The notes under the pieces were generated by a model. It searched no databases, was not told where the DNA came from, and saw only the letters and a list, made by a program, of their open reading frames with translations. The position numbers and the translations under genes are program-made. A DNA stretch of 64,000 nt from Diadema setosum (taxonomy: Eukaryota > Echinodermata > Echinoidea > Diadematoida > Diadematidae), in NCBI GenBank assembly GCA_033980235.1, contig CM067065.1, forward strand, positions 25,700,836 through 25,764,835, in the 5' to 3' direction. Below are positions 36,175-50,400 of the stretch, in pieces; the first letter of the stretch is position 1; every line of letters starts with the position of its first letter.

Positions 36175-38700
36175 GAAAAAGGTGCCGTCACCCTGGATTA
36201 TGCATGCATTTTCTTCCTTCACAAAAGTTCAGTGCAGCAGTGACACTATTGCAACAAGACAAACACGCAGTTTATACGAAAGAAAAGAAAACGACGACAA
36301 CAACAACAACAACAATAAAAAGAAATAAAATATAAACACCGATGATGACAAAGCAATGCACATACACTCGGGGAATGTGGGGTTGGGGAAAGCATTGGAA
36401 AAGAAAACCTACTAGCAACCCTTACAGGAGACAATACAGTATTTTTGTATGCCATTAACCCCGTGCTTGCCGCAGTAATCACCAGTCTACGGCTTTGTGT
36501 GTGGAATATGTGTACATTTAAATCATTTACGGCACAGAAAGGGTTCATCGTATCATTCTTAAAAAAAAAAAAAAAATGTCAAGCAACTGAGAAAAAGAGA
36601 CGCCAGAAGTTATTAACGTTAGTTCATTTTTATGAGGCGCCTTTGTCCTTCCCTGGTTGACACAATTCGATTTGAATGGCTGTAGCTCGCCTGGTATTTT
36701 GAGCAGCAGCAATTCGGCAGAGTAATAAAATAGATTCGTGACTTTTCACGGTCACGCGTGATGATCATGGTTTAAATCTGCTAGACAAAGGGGTATGTTG
36801 TCTGTTATTTCTCATTAGTAAACAAAAGGAAAGAAGAAAATAGTGGAAATGGTTCTCTGGAAAAATATTTTTTTATCTTTTATTTTTTATTCAATTCGCA
36901 ATTATTTATTTATTTATTTATTTATTTTCAGCTTCGCTTATCCCAGAAACCACTTATCTCCGTTTGGAAGTAACTATATTTCTTTCTTAAAGATTTCTGG
37001 CAGTATTCCTTGTGTCAGACTCGCCCGGATAGTAAGTGTTCACTCCAGTGTGTCGGCACTCTCGGAGTACGCTCAGCACTCTTGCTTTGTTTGTTTGTTT
37101 GTTTGTTTTTTACATCGAATTTTGTAGTTCATATCAACGCTTAACTTTTGTTTCTTCATTCGCGCTCTTCAATATAATATATTTGAGTTTTATTCCCCTT
37201 TCAGAGAGGGAGTGATATAGTGAGACTATGCGAGGAAGCAAAGGTCATTCCATGGCGTGACATCATCTGTCAAACACGTCATACAACCTAAAGTTTGTGT
37301 CAGATAAAATATGGACAGTGTGCATAATACTATGAGGATCTGTCCAAGTCGGCACAAAACATCGCTAAAGGCGCATAATTCAGGATTCGCTGACAATATT
37401 CTGACCCCAAAATATCTTAATTTCTGTTTGAAAATTTACACACACAATCTCATTCTTTGAAACAAGGATATAAGGAATGTTAGGAAAAAGCTTTTCTTTT
37501 CTTTCCTTGTTTGTTTGTTTGTTTGTTTGTTTGTTTGTTTTTTTTTTTGGGGGGGGGGGGGCAAAACGGTTATCGAACAGTTGGAATGAATATGCAAATG
37601 AGTGACTTGAAGAAAAGATCCAATATCTGCTTCCCTGCCTATTTAAACGAGAGACCATAAAGATGCAGAATATTCTCAAGAAAATGTCACAAGAATAACG
37701 TAAAGATAAGCTGATGTATAACATCTCCTTCTTCTCCTGTCTCTCCGTCTCTCTCTCTCTCTCTCTCTCTCTCTATTCTCTCTCCCCCTCCCGAAATCTC
37801 TCCCTATACTTATCTTTTTCTCGCTATCTACATATTCATTTTTTTGTCCATCTATCTAAACAGCTATCTCTCATCTCTTTTCCCTCAATCTATTCGCCAT
37901 TTTGTCTCTCTATGAATATGTGTATATCTATGGAGTTTGGTTGTAAAATGAGGTAAGCACCATTTAAAAGTAAGTCCATTATCAGATAGGGCAAAATTTA
38001 ACCTTTCTAGTAATACCTCACTTAACAAGGAATAATCTATAACGCTATCATGTATTTTCTTATTATTTTCTTTTTAGCAGCTGTAATCACGAATTTCTCA
38101 ACCTAACATGAATGGAATAAACTCGTTTTGCGAAAAAAAAAAAATATATATATGCATAATATACATACATAGGGATATGTAATCACAGGGACAGGGAAAT
38201 CATATCTCCCTGGCTGTGATTACGTATCCCTTAATATTCAGGCTTCTTAAACTCCTTTCTGCTATATATATCTTCGGGATTTTCCCTCCTAAGTTAGTAA
38301 CAAACAACCATTCAAAAAAATAAGCTTTGTGAAATCATCAAAAGACACTTCAGCACAATTTAAGCAAAGAAATTACCTTAGACACATACAAATCCACAGG
38401 TTCTCAATGAATAAAACTTACCTTGGCGTAAAGGTAAGGTGAGTTGTGTACAATAATGGGTCCTCGGATGTTCCAGTAGCAGTGGGTTTTTTGTTTTGTT
38501 TTGTTTTTACTTGACGCAGGGAATTCAATGAACAACGCAATACGACGAGGGAACCACTCCTTTTGAGGGGCAGAGTGCTAACAATGCACTGCATCAGGAT
38601 CGGACGAGGGTGCAGTCACACCTCTTCAGGACCAATCAACCGTGGATTGCACGTGAATCCAGTGCGCAGTGCGTAATTACAACAATGCGTCAAAACTATG
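36100..38700. other. Intergenic stretch with simple repeats
   Basis: Contains CA runs (36126-36175), CAA runs (36300-36316), a GTTT run ending in T11G13 (37505-37561), a CT run (37740-37775) and a small foldback with AGGGATATGTAATCACAG (38171-38231). No gene seen. Confidence 0.6.
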
Positions 38701-38936
38701 AACTCAGTTTGTGCATCCACGTCTGTCTTTGTCTGTTGATATGTTTGTTTGTGTGTTAGTATGTGTGTCTATGTGTGTGTATGTCGAGACTTGTGCAATG
38801 CAAATGAGATGGTTTCTCTCCAGGCTATCTATAGGTTTCCCCTGTGAAACCTTTCCTAACACTTGTGGGCCAACCACCTCTGGAGTATTTACAAAAAGAA
38901 AACCCACTGTAAATCTACTGAAGTTAAAGAAAATGA

Positions 38937-38937
38937 C

Positions 38938-38986
<49 letters not shown>

Positions 38987-38990
38987 AGGG
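38937..38990. repeat. (GA)n microsatellite
   Basis: AGAG run with one interruption, ending in a G-rich stretch. Confidence 0.95.
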
Positions 38991-39015
38991 GAATTAATGA
39001 AGCAAGGACTAATAC

Positions 39016-39380
39016 TTAAAGGGGAAGGCTAGTAACTGATCAGTGGGAATCAGTGGAAATGCTGGGAGATGATTGTTCCAATCCTTATGGGATTCATTCA
39101 AGAGTTCATTGTATATCTATTGTTGTGTGAAAATGATTTGCTTCAGAATGGTCTCATATTCAAGTAATGTGCAGTTTAAAGCTTCCAGGTTAGCGTCCCT
39201 GGTCAGTGACGGAGCATTAATCTGCACATTACTTGAATATGAGACCGTTCTGAAGCAAATCATTTTCACACAACAATAGATATACAATGAACTCTTGAAT
39301 GAATCCCATAAGGATTGGAACAATCATCTCCCAACATTTCCACTGATTCCCACTGATCAGTTACTAGCCTTCCCCTTTAA
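39016..39380. mobile_element. Foldback family F1, full copy 1
   Basis: Flanked by or ending in TTAA (39016-39019 and 39377-39380). Arms of about 165 bp from AAGGGGAAGGCTAGTAACTG to its complement, with a short loop at about 39185-39225. Nearly identical to 59144-59505. Confidence 0.9.
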
Positions 39381-39644
39381 TACTAAGAAAGAGTGTTTCC
39401 GTAATACCTTCCTAAAGAGGGTACGGGGCTAAATCACTACGAGGCGGGAATTGTATTATACTCGTCCAGCGTATATCTTTTATCAAGCATTCTTTTAAAG
39501 GGCGTGGTGAGAAGCAAAGCTCCATCAATAGAATACACAACCACCCTACAGGTTTAACCTTTGAAGACCTTGGAAACTTTCTTGGTTGATGCATGAATTT
39601 AGAATAAACAGGAGGGAAGAGCAGTTCAGAGCATTTTTTGTTTT

Positions 39645-39782
39645 CTGTTTTTTTTTTTCTTTTTACTTTTCTTCTTTTTTTTTTCTTTTTTTCTTTTTTT
39701 TTTTTTTTGGGGGGGGGGGGGTCTGGATTTTTACCGGCAATCTCTCTGGCACGAGTATTTACCACTGAGCTAAAAAACCCCG
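39645..39782 (-). mobile_element. tRNA-derived SINE fragment with T/G tail
   Basis: On the minus strand TTAGCTCAGTGGTAAATAC (39772-39753) matches a tRNA box A region. Downstream lies CCAGAC, then C13 and a long A run with G interruptions. No good box B, so it is a decayed piece. Confidence 0.5.
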
Positions 39783-40399
39783 CATTCAACAGACATCTTC
39801 CCATTCAGTGTAAGGGAGAGAAAAAGAAAGAAAAATAACGAGAAATATCGCTGTGGTGATTGGGTATTCCTGCAATTAGTCGCATTGTATGGCTCTCCAG
39901 ATAGGTCCATACTACGTCTTGACATGACAGCTCCACATGATTGCTATGAATTAATTGAAATGACATGTTTTAAAGTTTGGAACAACAACGTATTGACAAG
40001 CAACACGTAATGTGTTGACAGTTTGTAACATCCTTTAACCAGTTTTCAATAGGATGGATACAGTGATTCAGAGAGCAAGTATTTGGAAATTTGGCAATCA
40101 GGCAATACATGCATACCAGAATTAAGGTTCATGAAGATACTTTTAAGTCATTCCCGAGACATTTAAAGATGAAAATGGAATTTTCGCTTGACCTTTGGCC
40201 TTTAACCGTTGACCCAACACTTACACTAACTCTCTGTCTGGTAATATGCCTACATGTATTCATTTTAAGAAAATACACCGACACATAGCATAAGGGGAAA
40301 ATAGTTATAGTGATATTTAAAGGAGAGCTGAATACACCTAACATTTTACTAGTCTGAGCTTGGTTGCAGTAGATATCTTCCTGGATGTTAACAATTTAC

Positions 40400-40620
40400 T
40401 CATTTTGGGTAAACTTAGTTTTAGCCATTCCAATTCTTCTCCGAATTTCGGCACCATTCTTCCCATCTTCATAAACATTTTGTCCTAAATATGTGAATTC
40501 ACTGACTTGTTCCAGGAGATTGTTGCTGATAGAGATGTTTACCCTTGGTATTTCCATCTTTCGAGATAGTATACCATCGTTTTGGTCTTTTTCACACTCA
40601 TGTCCAAGCCAAATGCCTTA
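40400..40620 (-). pseudogene. Non-LTR retrotransposon reverse transcriptase fragment, inverted part
   Basis: The minus-strand translation contains GLDMSVKKTKTMVYYLER, VSEFTYLGQNV and EIRRRIGMAKTKF in two frames (one frameshift). These are typical of the RT C-terminal region of RTE/CR1-type LINEs. Broken and not functional. Confidence 0.75.
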
Positions 40621-40689
40621 CTTTGGCGGTATATGACATCAACAATCAGTATATTCTAGATCATCTGAATGTCACAAAACCTTGATGAA

Positions 40690-40945
40690 AGACATTAAAT
40701 CAAGAAAACTCAAATATTTTGGCCACGTTAAAAGACATCAGAACATCAACAAAAAAAAAAAATGTACTGGAAGGGATTATAGAAGGCAGGAGATGCAGAG
40801 GACGCCAGCGAAATATGTGGTGTAACAACATAAAGGAGTGGACAGGATAGAGTGTGGCCGCATGTAGTAAGGCGGCCATGAACAGAACAGAGTGGAGGTC
40901 CATTATAGTCGCCAACCTTGGGACTGAAGACGGCACTTAAGAAGA
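40690..40945 (+). pseudogene. Non-LTR retrotransposon C-terminal fragment, direct part
   Basis: The plus-strand translation contains LKYFGHVKRH, then after a poly-A interruption LEGIIEGRRCRGRQRNMWC and NNIKEW, ending NLGTEDGT and a stop, with an AAGAAGAAG tail. This is the normal C-terminal end of the same kind of element as 40400-40620, in the opposite orientation. Confidence 0.75.
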
Positions 40946-41101
40946 AGATGTTTAAAGAATAATTGGAAACTTTTATCTGTAATCATTCAACCTTGACCTT
41001 TGACATTTACATGTTCAACCCCTCCCCCCCCCCCCCAAAAAAAAAAAAAGTTGATAGGCACAACTTTGTTCATCCATACATACACATGTCACATTCATAA
41101 A

Positions 41102-41482
41102 TTAAAGGGGTTGTATGCTTTTGGTTGAGACCTAATTTCAGGTTTCTAACATTTTTGGCGAGGTAATGAGAACCCTCTTATGAAATTTGAAAGAGCATTA
41201 ATTCCATGAGGAATCCAACGTTTATTTGATGAAAATTGGTTTTGAAATGGATGAGATATCCAAGGCAGAGCGATTCAAGTGTGGACCCACCTTTTATTAC
41301 GATCGCTTTGTTTTACTCTTTTTTTATGTTTCAGTCGTTCCAAACCCGATTTTTATCAAATAAACTTTGAATTCCTCTTATTGAAATGGCATGCTCTGTA
41401 CTATTTCATGTGTGTTCTTGGTATCTCGCAAAAATTTAAAAGCCCAATCCTCATCTCCACCAACACTGTACCATTCCTTTAA
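41102..41482. mobile_element. Foldback family F2, copy 2
   Basis: TTAA at both ends (41102-41105 and 41479-41482). It contains TTATTTGATGAAAATTGGTT and the complement-type ATTTTTATCAAATAAACTTT, and ACCTTTTATTACGATCGCTT between them. Confidence 0.8.
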
Positions 41483-44400
41483 GTTGCCGACAAAGTCGAT
41501 TACGGGCGGAGGATGGATGGAAGGACAAACCCAAAACATAATGCCTCCGGCGACACATCTTGGTGGAGACATAAAATGTTAACTGGCAAAATACACGCGC
41601 ACACACATCCACTAACATAACACATTATCAAAAATATGCATCCAACATCAAATTTTCGCTCTCTCCTCTATCTCTCTGAACATACAATTTTATTCATTTC
41701 TACTATATAATAATCATTTATGGACACACATCAATAAATTGTCTTACTATGTTTACACTTTGTACATGTATTAAGTGTGAGTGTGTGTGTGCGTGTGTGT
41801 GTGTGTGTGTGTGATTTTAGGACTATTAACGATATGATTATATCACGACGTCGTGCAGACAAAAATCCACTCATATTTGAAACTTCCACTTTCAATTCAT
41901 AACTCTTCTTTCAACATTTTGCGATTCTATTTTACAGACTCATACTAACACGTGTCGATGAACACAATTAAACAGAGAGAACTGTTGCAAAGGCAAAGAA
42001 TATTTCTTTAATGCCCTTCCTAACATATTTCACCACAATTATAATACATCTCAGAAAATATATAAGGTGATAATCCATCTGTATTTAACACATTCACACA
42101 GAATAAAACGAAGATGTTATTGCTTTTCATAATTATATTCATCCTTCGAATAATACACCAATTTCACGTGTTTAATAATAGAAAGTGCACACTACTATCT
42201 ACATGAGACATAATGCTGTCATCCATCCCTTGGTGGAAACATTAAGAGGTAAGGTTAAAGACCAGACGCACAAAGTGTGCTTTTCATTTGTACAAACTCT
42301 GCATCTGCTCTACCGCTGTAAAGTGATCATACTTTCATGATCTCTGTTTTTATTCCTCTTCTTCAAAATAGACTGTACCTCGTATAGCTACCGACGTCTT
42401 TGCCATGTGGTCTTTAGCAAATTGTCATTTTTTAACATGATTATAGACATGAACATGTGGAATAGGAAAAAAAAAAGAAAATATTTTAAGGATATGGCAA
42501 ATATTGCAAATTTGAAGAGAGACAGAAAAAAACACATTAGTTATGCATAGTACACAATATACACACTGACACACACAAACACTCACTACGTTTACCCCTC
42601 AAAATTGGCTCATAGCCCGATTGACTTGGATAATAAATGCATTGGTAATGACGTGAAACACTGTGTATTCACGTAACTATACTCGAACACTTTTGCAAAA
42701 TGGTGTTGCCTCTAGCATGGCATCAGACACGGATTTATATTTCCTATGAACGATAATACCTCTTCTCTTTTTTTTTTTCACAGAACCGTTCAAAATTTCA
42801 GTAAATTGTGATTGAATACGAATCATAATTATCGTACGCGGCGACTTTTCAAGGAAAACACAAATTCAATTTCAGAAGTCAACAAGACATATCATACTCA
42901 CGGTGACATTTGTTACCGGAGTGATATTGAAAATGGTGACTGGATTTCTCTCCGTGCATCATTTTTTTTTTTCCCAAAAAAGTTTCAGTTTAGAACATTG
43001 CCGAAACGGGTGTGGATAAGACTCGGAATGAGAACGATAAAAACATTTCAGATTGTCTCTCACCACTACTATATATACCAGCACACATTAAGCAACAATG
43101 ATTCATTCATGATATAATGACACATTTATGCTGCTATTGTGACGCATTCGTATCTACATCAATATTTAACGTCCACACGCATTCAGGGTACGGGGATTTT
43201 TAGCATCTTTTTCAAGATACTGCATGATAATCAATCAAAAAAAAAAGTCAATGGGATGCTAGCGCAAAATGAACCCTTGGAAATATTATTTCATCTCAGA
43301 TTCCATATAGCACTTCTCCAATGTCAAATTATGAATATGTCTTTGCAACGATGACAATTACATTCAAGGAGACGATGAGAAGAAAAAAAGAAATAATGTT
43401 CCAGCATCGATGGTGATTTTGACAGGAAAAAAAGCTTTAGGAATAGATTAAAAAATAACGGCGACAGAAGAAATGCATAAGGAATGTTTTCAGCCGGTAC
43501 TGCCGAGATAGAGCTAAAGAGCAGGTTCCGCGAATCTAACGTACGGGTGATCATTGTCCACACAAGTAACGTCCAAAACGCTCACAAAACGCCCAAAGGA
43601 TAGCATGGGTATAGCAAATCTCAGGGAGCTCAGACATTATTCTTTATGCTGATCGAAAGTCGTCACTAGAGCCAAGGTCGGATCCAATTAACACTCACAA
43701 GCACTAGACCGTGCAGCTAAAAGAAATACCGCATCCGGTTTCACTGATTAGATGATATGTATAACTCTTTAGATATGGATGATATTCATCAGATGTGTAC
43801 TGTACACTTCGAACATTTTACTTACTATACGAGTTTTTTTTTTTTTCTTCTATCAAATATGTACCTCTTCAAGGGGTGAGTTTGAATATTTGCTGGGTCG
43901 CAAACTGGATTGATGGATCGATGCAAATGATCTACGTTACGAAAGTGGACAGGAAAGACATTCTTCGCCAATATTTGATAGAAGATACAAATGCACAGAC
44001 ATGATTATAGATCAAGGTACTCCCACATATCTCATTCAGCTTTGACAATTCTGAATATGAATATCATGATGTTGCAATGACACCCAGCACAACAACAACA
44101 ACAACAACAACAACGTCCGAGACATTTTTACAAACATTTCATAGACATCATTTCTTTGTGCACAGGTTTTCACATAAGTTCTTTAGAATCTTGCATAAAT
44201 TTACATATAAATCTTGATAAACTTTATTTTCCATACTGCGCATTTCACTACTGCGACAACACGAGACCCCCTAAAATTATGATTCTTCGTTGTTGGTTTT
44301 GTTTAATATTCCCACCAGAAAAATACTTTGCACAGCAATGTAGGAACCTATAAACAGAGAAGGGAATACTCGTAATGATGATAAAAAGAAAACACACACA

Positions 44401-45245
44401 ACACAAAACACACATGCCCATCACGAAGGAACAAAACTTAGATATAATCATATCTATTGCTAAAAGAAGGCAAGTTAAGAGTTCAGACTTGCAAAGAAGA
44501 GAAGTGCCGTTATATTTCGGCCTTCAAGCCCACATCTCATAAAAATAAAATAGTATGCTAGGGGAACAAAAACGAGTAACAAGCTCGACTAGTTTCCACA
44601 AAAACGAATATTTCGAGCAAGTTAAATACCCTGTTTACATCTGAATGATATCGTCATTGGGCAAACGCACGTTCGTCCATCACATTGTGTTCTAGGCTTA
44701 GCAGTTCCGAACTCCATCTCCCAGACACATCAAAAACAGCGGCAGCAGCAACAGCAACAACAACAACACATACTATGTAGACATAGGTACACACAAACAC
44801 GCGGAATCAGGCAATAACAGAACGCTTTTAGTTCGCCCCGGATGATTTTAGGATGTCGACCCTGTACAATGACTATGCAGTAATACGATGCCATACCAAT
44901 TCAACAAATGGACTGAACTGGACGGTATGTTCGTTGGTCAGTCGTGGTGCCTTATCAGTATTGCCACAATATCACATGCAAGGAAAGTTCCCGGATGTGC
45001 AAACTGAACCCGACAGAGGCCATCATTGTGCTGTAGTGTTATTCCATTTCTACATATCAGCTGTGAGGATGCTGGACTTTGCATTCCACTTCACACAGCG
45101 ACTTGGCAACTATGGTGAAGAGTTCCCCCGCCGACACGTTCACCTCTGACGTATTGCAGTCACGCCCATGCAGTATTACAACACACCATCTTCAGTGAAT
45201 GAGTTGCGTCTTACATCAGATGTGCGCATCTACACCTGACATGCT
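41483..45245. other. Intergenic stretch, no gene recognised
   Basis: CA/TG runs (41776-41812) and CAA runs (44088-44114, 44742-44767). Open frames at 42812-43117 and 44853-45149 have no recognisable motif. Part may be gene 2 3' UTR, but I cannot show it. Confidence 0.5.
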
Positions 45246-45248
45246 TTA

Positions 45249-45687
45249 GGCTGCTTTCACATAGAAGTATACTATTCGGGTATTCGGGCTCGTTTTTCGA
45301 GGGCACGCGAATAGCTTGAATCGAACGATAGCATTTCCTCACACCGGTTCACATAAGAGGGCACTATTCGAAAGTACCGAATACCTGCGAAAAGTATAGC
45401 AAAGTGGGAATCGAGCTTGTTCGATTTTCTTGCAGCATATACCGTCTCTCGTTTATGAAATAATGACACTTTTGGTCTGGATTTGCCCGTTAGCAAATAT
45501 AAGCATGTAGACCGACATTCTGATGCAGTTTAGAATCGTTAATAAGATTTGCTGCGATGTAGGAGGAAGAAATCCTCACTACATGGGATGGTGAGTTGAC
45601 GGTGCGGGTGATGGTGTATTCGGTGCTCGAATAGCGAATAGCGAATAGCGAATACCGAATACCGAATACTTCTATGTGAAAGCAGCC
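45249..45687. mobile_element. PIF/Harbinger-like MITE
   Basis: Ends GGCTGCTTTCACATAGAAGT and the complement ACTTCTATGTGAAAGCAGCC, flanked by TTA at 45246-45248 and 45688-45690. A 3-bp TWA duplication with such ends fits PIF/Harbinger. Inner GAATAGCGAATACC repeats. Non-coding. Confidence 0.7.
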
Positions 45688-45690
45688 TTA

Positions 45691-47385
45691 GAGTCATCTG
45701 GGACGGGCATCACTTGCCAAAGACGCCATTATTATGTTCTTCTGTGTCTTAGCATATGAACGGTGAAAGCTTTTTCCAACGGGTAACCATCGTCCATAAG
45801 ACATGCGCATTCTCGAAATGTTCCAATGATACCATGATGCGCTGGCGATGAGTTTTATGGTTGTGCGGAGTTGACTTCGTTGTTTAGTTTACTAGGATCA
45901 GTAGGTGAGGTACTTTTTCTGATCGATTGTTTCGAGTTATTCTCACTCTCTTTTTAGTCTCTTTATCACCAATGCGAGAATAAAAGCCCTGTGTGACTGT
46001 AGATATCTCGGAGGAAGGAGGCAGTATCTTCGTGCAAACGATCCTCTAAGATAGACAGCATACATCAGAAGGAGCTTGTTCCGTTCTATAAACTAAAACA
46101 AGTTCCCTTCCAACTTGTCCGATCTATACATGTACGCGTTTTCCATTTCGTTACACATTGTTCTTTCCTCTGACCTATAAACACAGCAAGCATTTCTTAT
46201 TATTCGTCCCTCGCATAGGCTAACCCTCCAGACACACTCTCGCGGGAATAATTATATCCGTTATTATTGACCTTTGCGTCTTGGGATGGTCAAAACGGCC
46301 ATCCGTCTCGCAGACGGACGGACATATTGCAAGATAAACACAGACATGAAGTTACAATGTACAAACTGAACTCCCGATTAAAGAGGCACAGAATTCTTCT
46401 ACAGCAACTCTGAAAATCAATGACGATATCAACATTATGGAAGCGCTTGGGAGAATGGAATGCACAAACACAAGCAAAATAATAAATTGCGCGGTCACAT
46501 GACCTATCAACACACGAGTCACTTTCCAATCTCTTCATGGTATTTCGTCTTCTACCATATCTCGAAGAGATTTGTGAATCCGAGGGTTTTTGATGAATGA
46601 ACACAGACGTGGAGGGAAGATCAAATGTTTTTGTTCACCATCAAATCCACTGGGGTGGGAGACTGCAGCGTGAGTCAGAGCTCTTCCTCGTACCACAAGT
46701 CGCAGTGCTGGATTTGGCAAACAAAACCGGTGATAAACTCTTCACCCTTACGTTTCCATCACCACACGCAAGTAGGCGAATAATTCACATGTCTCCAGTC
46801 AGCAGGCATCTTTCCACCATCTGCGCCACATGCATACGTCAGCAGCTGCATCCGAAGCTGACGGGATGATGCGCTCCTGGACCCCTGTTCCTTCTCAGAG
46901 GTGATACCATTGCTCTTCATGAGGGACGTGGTAGTGATTGCGATGGTACGGATTAGGAGGAGCACGAAGATATCGAAGAAGATTATCATGGTAAAGATGA
47001 TGATGGCGACGATGATGGCGATGATGATGATGAGGAGGAGGATGAGGATGGTGATGATTTTCACACATGAAGTGATCCATGTCGGTGATCCTATAACTGA
47101 ATCTTCTCCTCCTCTGCATTTTTGTTGTAGGAGGTGGGGACTACGAGAAGGAGCACCTGGAAGAACCGTGTGATGGGATCTGGGAAAGTAGTGGGAGAAA
47201 AAGACAACCAAACTATCGATCATCATCAAAGACGTACTTTGAGAGATATGTGTTGAGTTCGCTCCTATCAATTTGCCTCTTATACGAGGCCACCTGTACC
47301 TCCCCTTTCAAAAGACGGAGAGAGTGAGAAAAACCGAGTCTTGTTTAAAGGCATTCAAGGAAAAACGAGTCTTGTTTAAGAGTGT
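45691..47385. other. 3' flank of gene 2 (probable 3' UTR) with GAT repeats
   Basis: Sits directly after the gene 2 stop. A GAT/GAG-rich stretch lies at 46945-47060 and explains the long open frames there (46759-47271 minus, 46901-47173 plus). The sequence is less AT-rich than other intergenic DNA, which fits transcribed UTR. No AATAAA position could be fixed with confidence. Confidence 0.45.
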
Positions 47386-47498
47386 TCAAGGGAATCTAGT
47401 CTTGTCTAAGGGCATTCCAGCTGCTGCGAGCAAAATCAGGAATTTCGGTCCGTTGAGAACGAGCTGAATTTGTTGTAACACGCGTTTCTCATAGGCAC
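47386..47498 (-). CDS. Gene 2 exon 11 (C-terminus, stop)
   Basis: 113 bp including TGA at 47388-47386. Acceptor CTTGTGCAG|GTGCC. It encodes [20 protein letters not shown] and a 17-residue tail. The frame joins exon 10 (A + GT gives Ser), and a short cytoplasmic tail is normal for light chains. The exon is less conserved than the others, so confidence is lower. I could not fix a polyadenylation site. Confidence 0.75.
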
Positions 47499-50400
47499 CT
47501 GCACAAGCATACTGATCGGGAATGATCTTCAACAGGTTAAGATTGGTAGTATCTGGCTTCATCGATCCGCAGTACAGCACCCCTCATGATTTGTTTAAGA
47601 TAAATGGAAACTACTACTACAGATATCTGGCACTATACTGAGAGAAACACAACAACAGTTTGTGCTGGTTGGTAAAACATTGTTTCAATCATTTCAATGA
47701 ATCAGATGAAATAACAACAGAAAAAAAAATCTTTTAGCATAACGTCCGCATCCTTATTATAAGCTCCAGTTGTTCGGAAGCTATGACTGCTCTTAATTCA
47801 CTATATTTTTCGCGAGAACTCTTTTCTTTGCGTAGGGATAAATCAAATGAGGGGAAGGAAGGAAAAATGGGTATATACTTACTCATGCACCTCAAGGAGA
47901 CCTTGTGCCGGACTAAGACGAAGTAGACGACGACACCGGAGAGAATAAAGAGGAAGGCGTAGAGGAACTCGAACACTGGGTCGCTGACGATGGGAGCGAG
48001 GATGAGATACAGCGATGCAATGAAGACAAGAATGGGGACGAAGATAGGAACCTGAATAAAGGAAGAACGAGGGCACGTGATGATACTAGTATCACTAAGG
48101 CTTATACAGTGGAATCCTGTTATAATGAAGTCCTCGGGATTTTTTTTTTTTTCGGGAAATATTCTTTCGTTATATCAAAATTTCGTTACAACCGATCAAA
48201 TGTATAAACAATATAGCTACATAGAATCGATAATGTTGCAGCCTGATTTTCTACTTCGCTTCAACGAATTTCGTTATAACCGTGTTCGTTACTTAACGGG
48301 AGTGCACTGTACCTTCACTCCATAGAGATTTCTTCTCACCGGTCACGAGTCGGAAGTAAAGTTGCTTCAGGCAACCCACCGGAGCGTATCGGATCACAGT
48401 CTGATGAATCCGACTTGTGTTAGTCGACTATCAGGTCAGTCAATGTCAGACATATCGTGCGTGATTCTCATCGGATGATCTTGCCTTATCGGATCACGCC
48501 CGGCGCGAGTCCGACAATGACCCGAGTGGTCGACCAACTCGAGTCGAATTTATCAGACTGCCATCCGATACATTTCGGTGGGTGGCCTGCAGCAACACAC
48601 GTGGCTTCAGACTAGTGCGACTGCTCCCACTACGATTGCGGGTGCAGACGAAAATCAACATTCATGGGAATTTTAACTGCTCAATCAAGTACAATTTGTT
48701 TGCTTTGACGTAGAGCGAGGATTTTGAAAGAGTGTGAACCTAGTTTTAATCGTTCGACGTATGATAATCTACCCCAAATCATTATTATTATCGTTTCCCT
48801 TTTTACGTTCTGTTGTAGCGTATAAGCCCATGATCATATGGGTGGGAAAATTGGTGTTTTTTTTTTTCTTTGTAATAGTTTGGTGCGCACGCATTACGAC
48901 GCTGAAAGAACAATGTAGGCCTATGTGTCGTTTATGCGTTCATAATGGGTGTTTGTCTATATCATACATGTATTTTGGTATGATTGTGTGTATAATTTCT
49001 TTTATGATCACTTTATGTGTATGTGTGTATGTAGACAAATCTGGAATCCTACATCTATCGATGTCAAATTTAATGATACTGTAAATGGTTTAAAAAAAGG
49101 ATATATATTATTTGCGAAGTATTCCCAAACTGATAAGCAATTCCATTCAATACTGAATTCGTATGATATTATCACAACAAAAGCGTGCTTATTGATAAAA
49201 ACATCTTGCGTTGTAAAATACATATGTGCGTGACGTTCGCTTGGGTATGTACCAATATGTTTAATTTGTAGTAACGCCACATTGCCTTCTCGTTAACTTT
49301 TTTTTTTCACGTGTATAACTTTGCATTATCTGCCCCATTGTTATACATCAAGTCATTTTGTTCCATTTTTGTTCAATTTTTTAAATCTTTTTCATATCCA
49401 GCTGCGCGTGTATCTGTTTATAATAAGAGTGTCCTAACATTTCTATTGTAGGCATGATTCATTGAGTGAAAATGATAAATTAATGGATGAATAACTGTGT
49501 AGTGCGTGTGTCATTATTTACATTTGTAGTTAATACAAACCTTAATGGGTCGTTCCCAATCCTTGTGTGTATAGCGCATGAGTAGTAGGGAGAACACGGT
49601 AAGACCGTAGAAGAGCCACACAGCGAAGCTGAAGTAATTGAGGAGCGAGTCGAAGTTTCCCATGGCTATCAGGGTAGCTGCGATTATAGACTGTAATTAG
49701 GACGGAATTGAATTGAATTGAATTAAATTGAATTGAATTGAATTGAGTTGAATTGAATTAAAGTGAATTTGATTTAATTTAATTTAATTTAATTTAATTT
49801 AATTTAATTTAATTCAATGTTTTATTGTCCACAATTGCGAATGTGGAAATGTGCCTTCCACCAGCGTTACATACAAGAGATACAAACAAATAGCAATTTG
49901 TTCAAAGACAACATATGCGTCACAGATTACAAATAACATGAAACAAAAATGTTTTACAACATACCTCTTCATTTCATTAGTATTTCAGTTTAATTAGTTA
50001 TGATATACAATTTGATGTACCGAATTGTTAATTATTAGTCATTTTGTTCATATATGTGATCTGTTTGTTATTCTTGTCGTGTAATGCTCTGTTATCTTGC
50101 CAGTGGAGGAAGATTTTCTGTATTTTTTAAATCAGACAATAAATGATTGAATTGAATTGAATTGAATTGAATTGAACTGTTACAGAAATAGAAATAATTA
50201 CCGTTATATTAATAATACATCTGACATATACCTCATTCAATCCAATAACTTAAATTAATTTCATAGTCATAATTATCACACATTCAACTTTCAAATAAAT
50301 CTTTCATTTCCAATCAACATCTTTATCGTCTACATTATCATCTTTCATTTTCAACTCATCATTCATCTTTGCATGCATCATTATCTTCTCTATCATTTTT

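Noticed and set aside
44853..45149. 98-codon ATG-initiated plus-strand frame
   Set aside because: No motif, signal peptide or neighbouring splice structure; single frame in intergenic DNA.
46759..47271. 170-codon minus-strand frame and overlapping plus-strand frame
   Set aside because: Composed largely of translated GAT/GAG repeats (Ile/Met or Asp/His runs), in the probable 3' UTR of gene 2.
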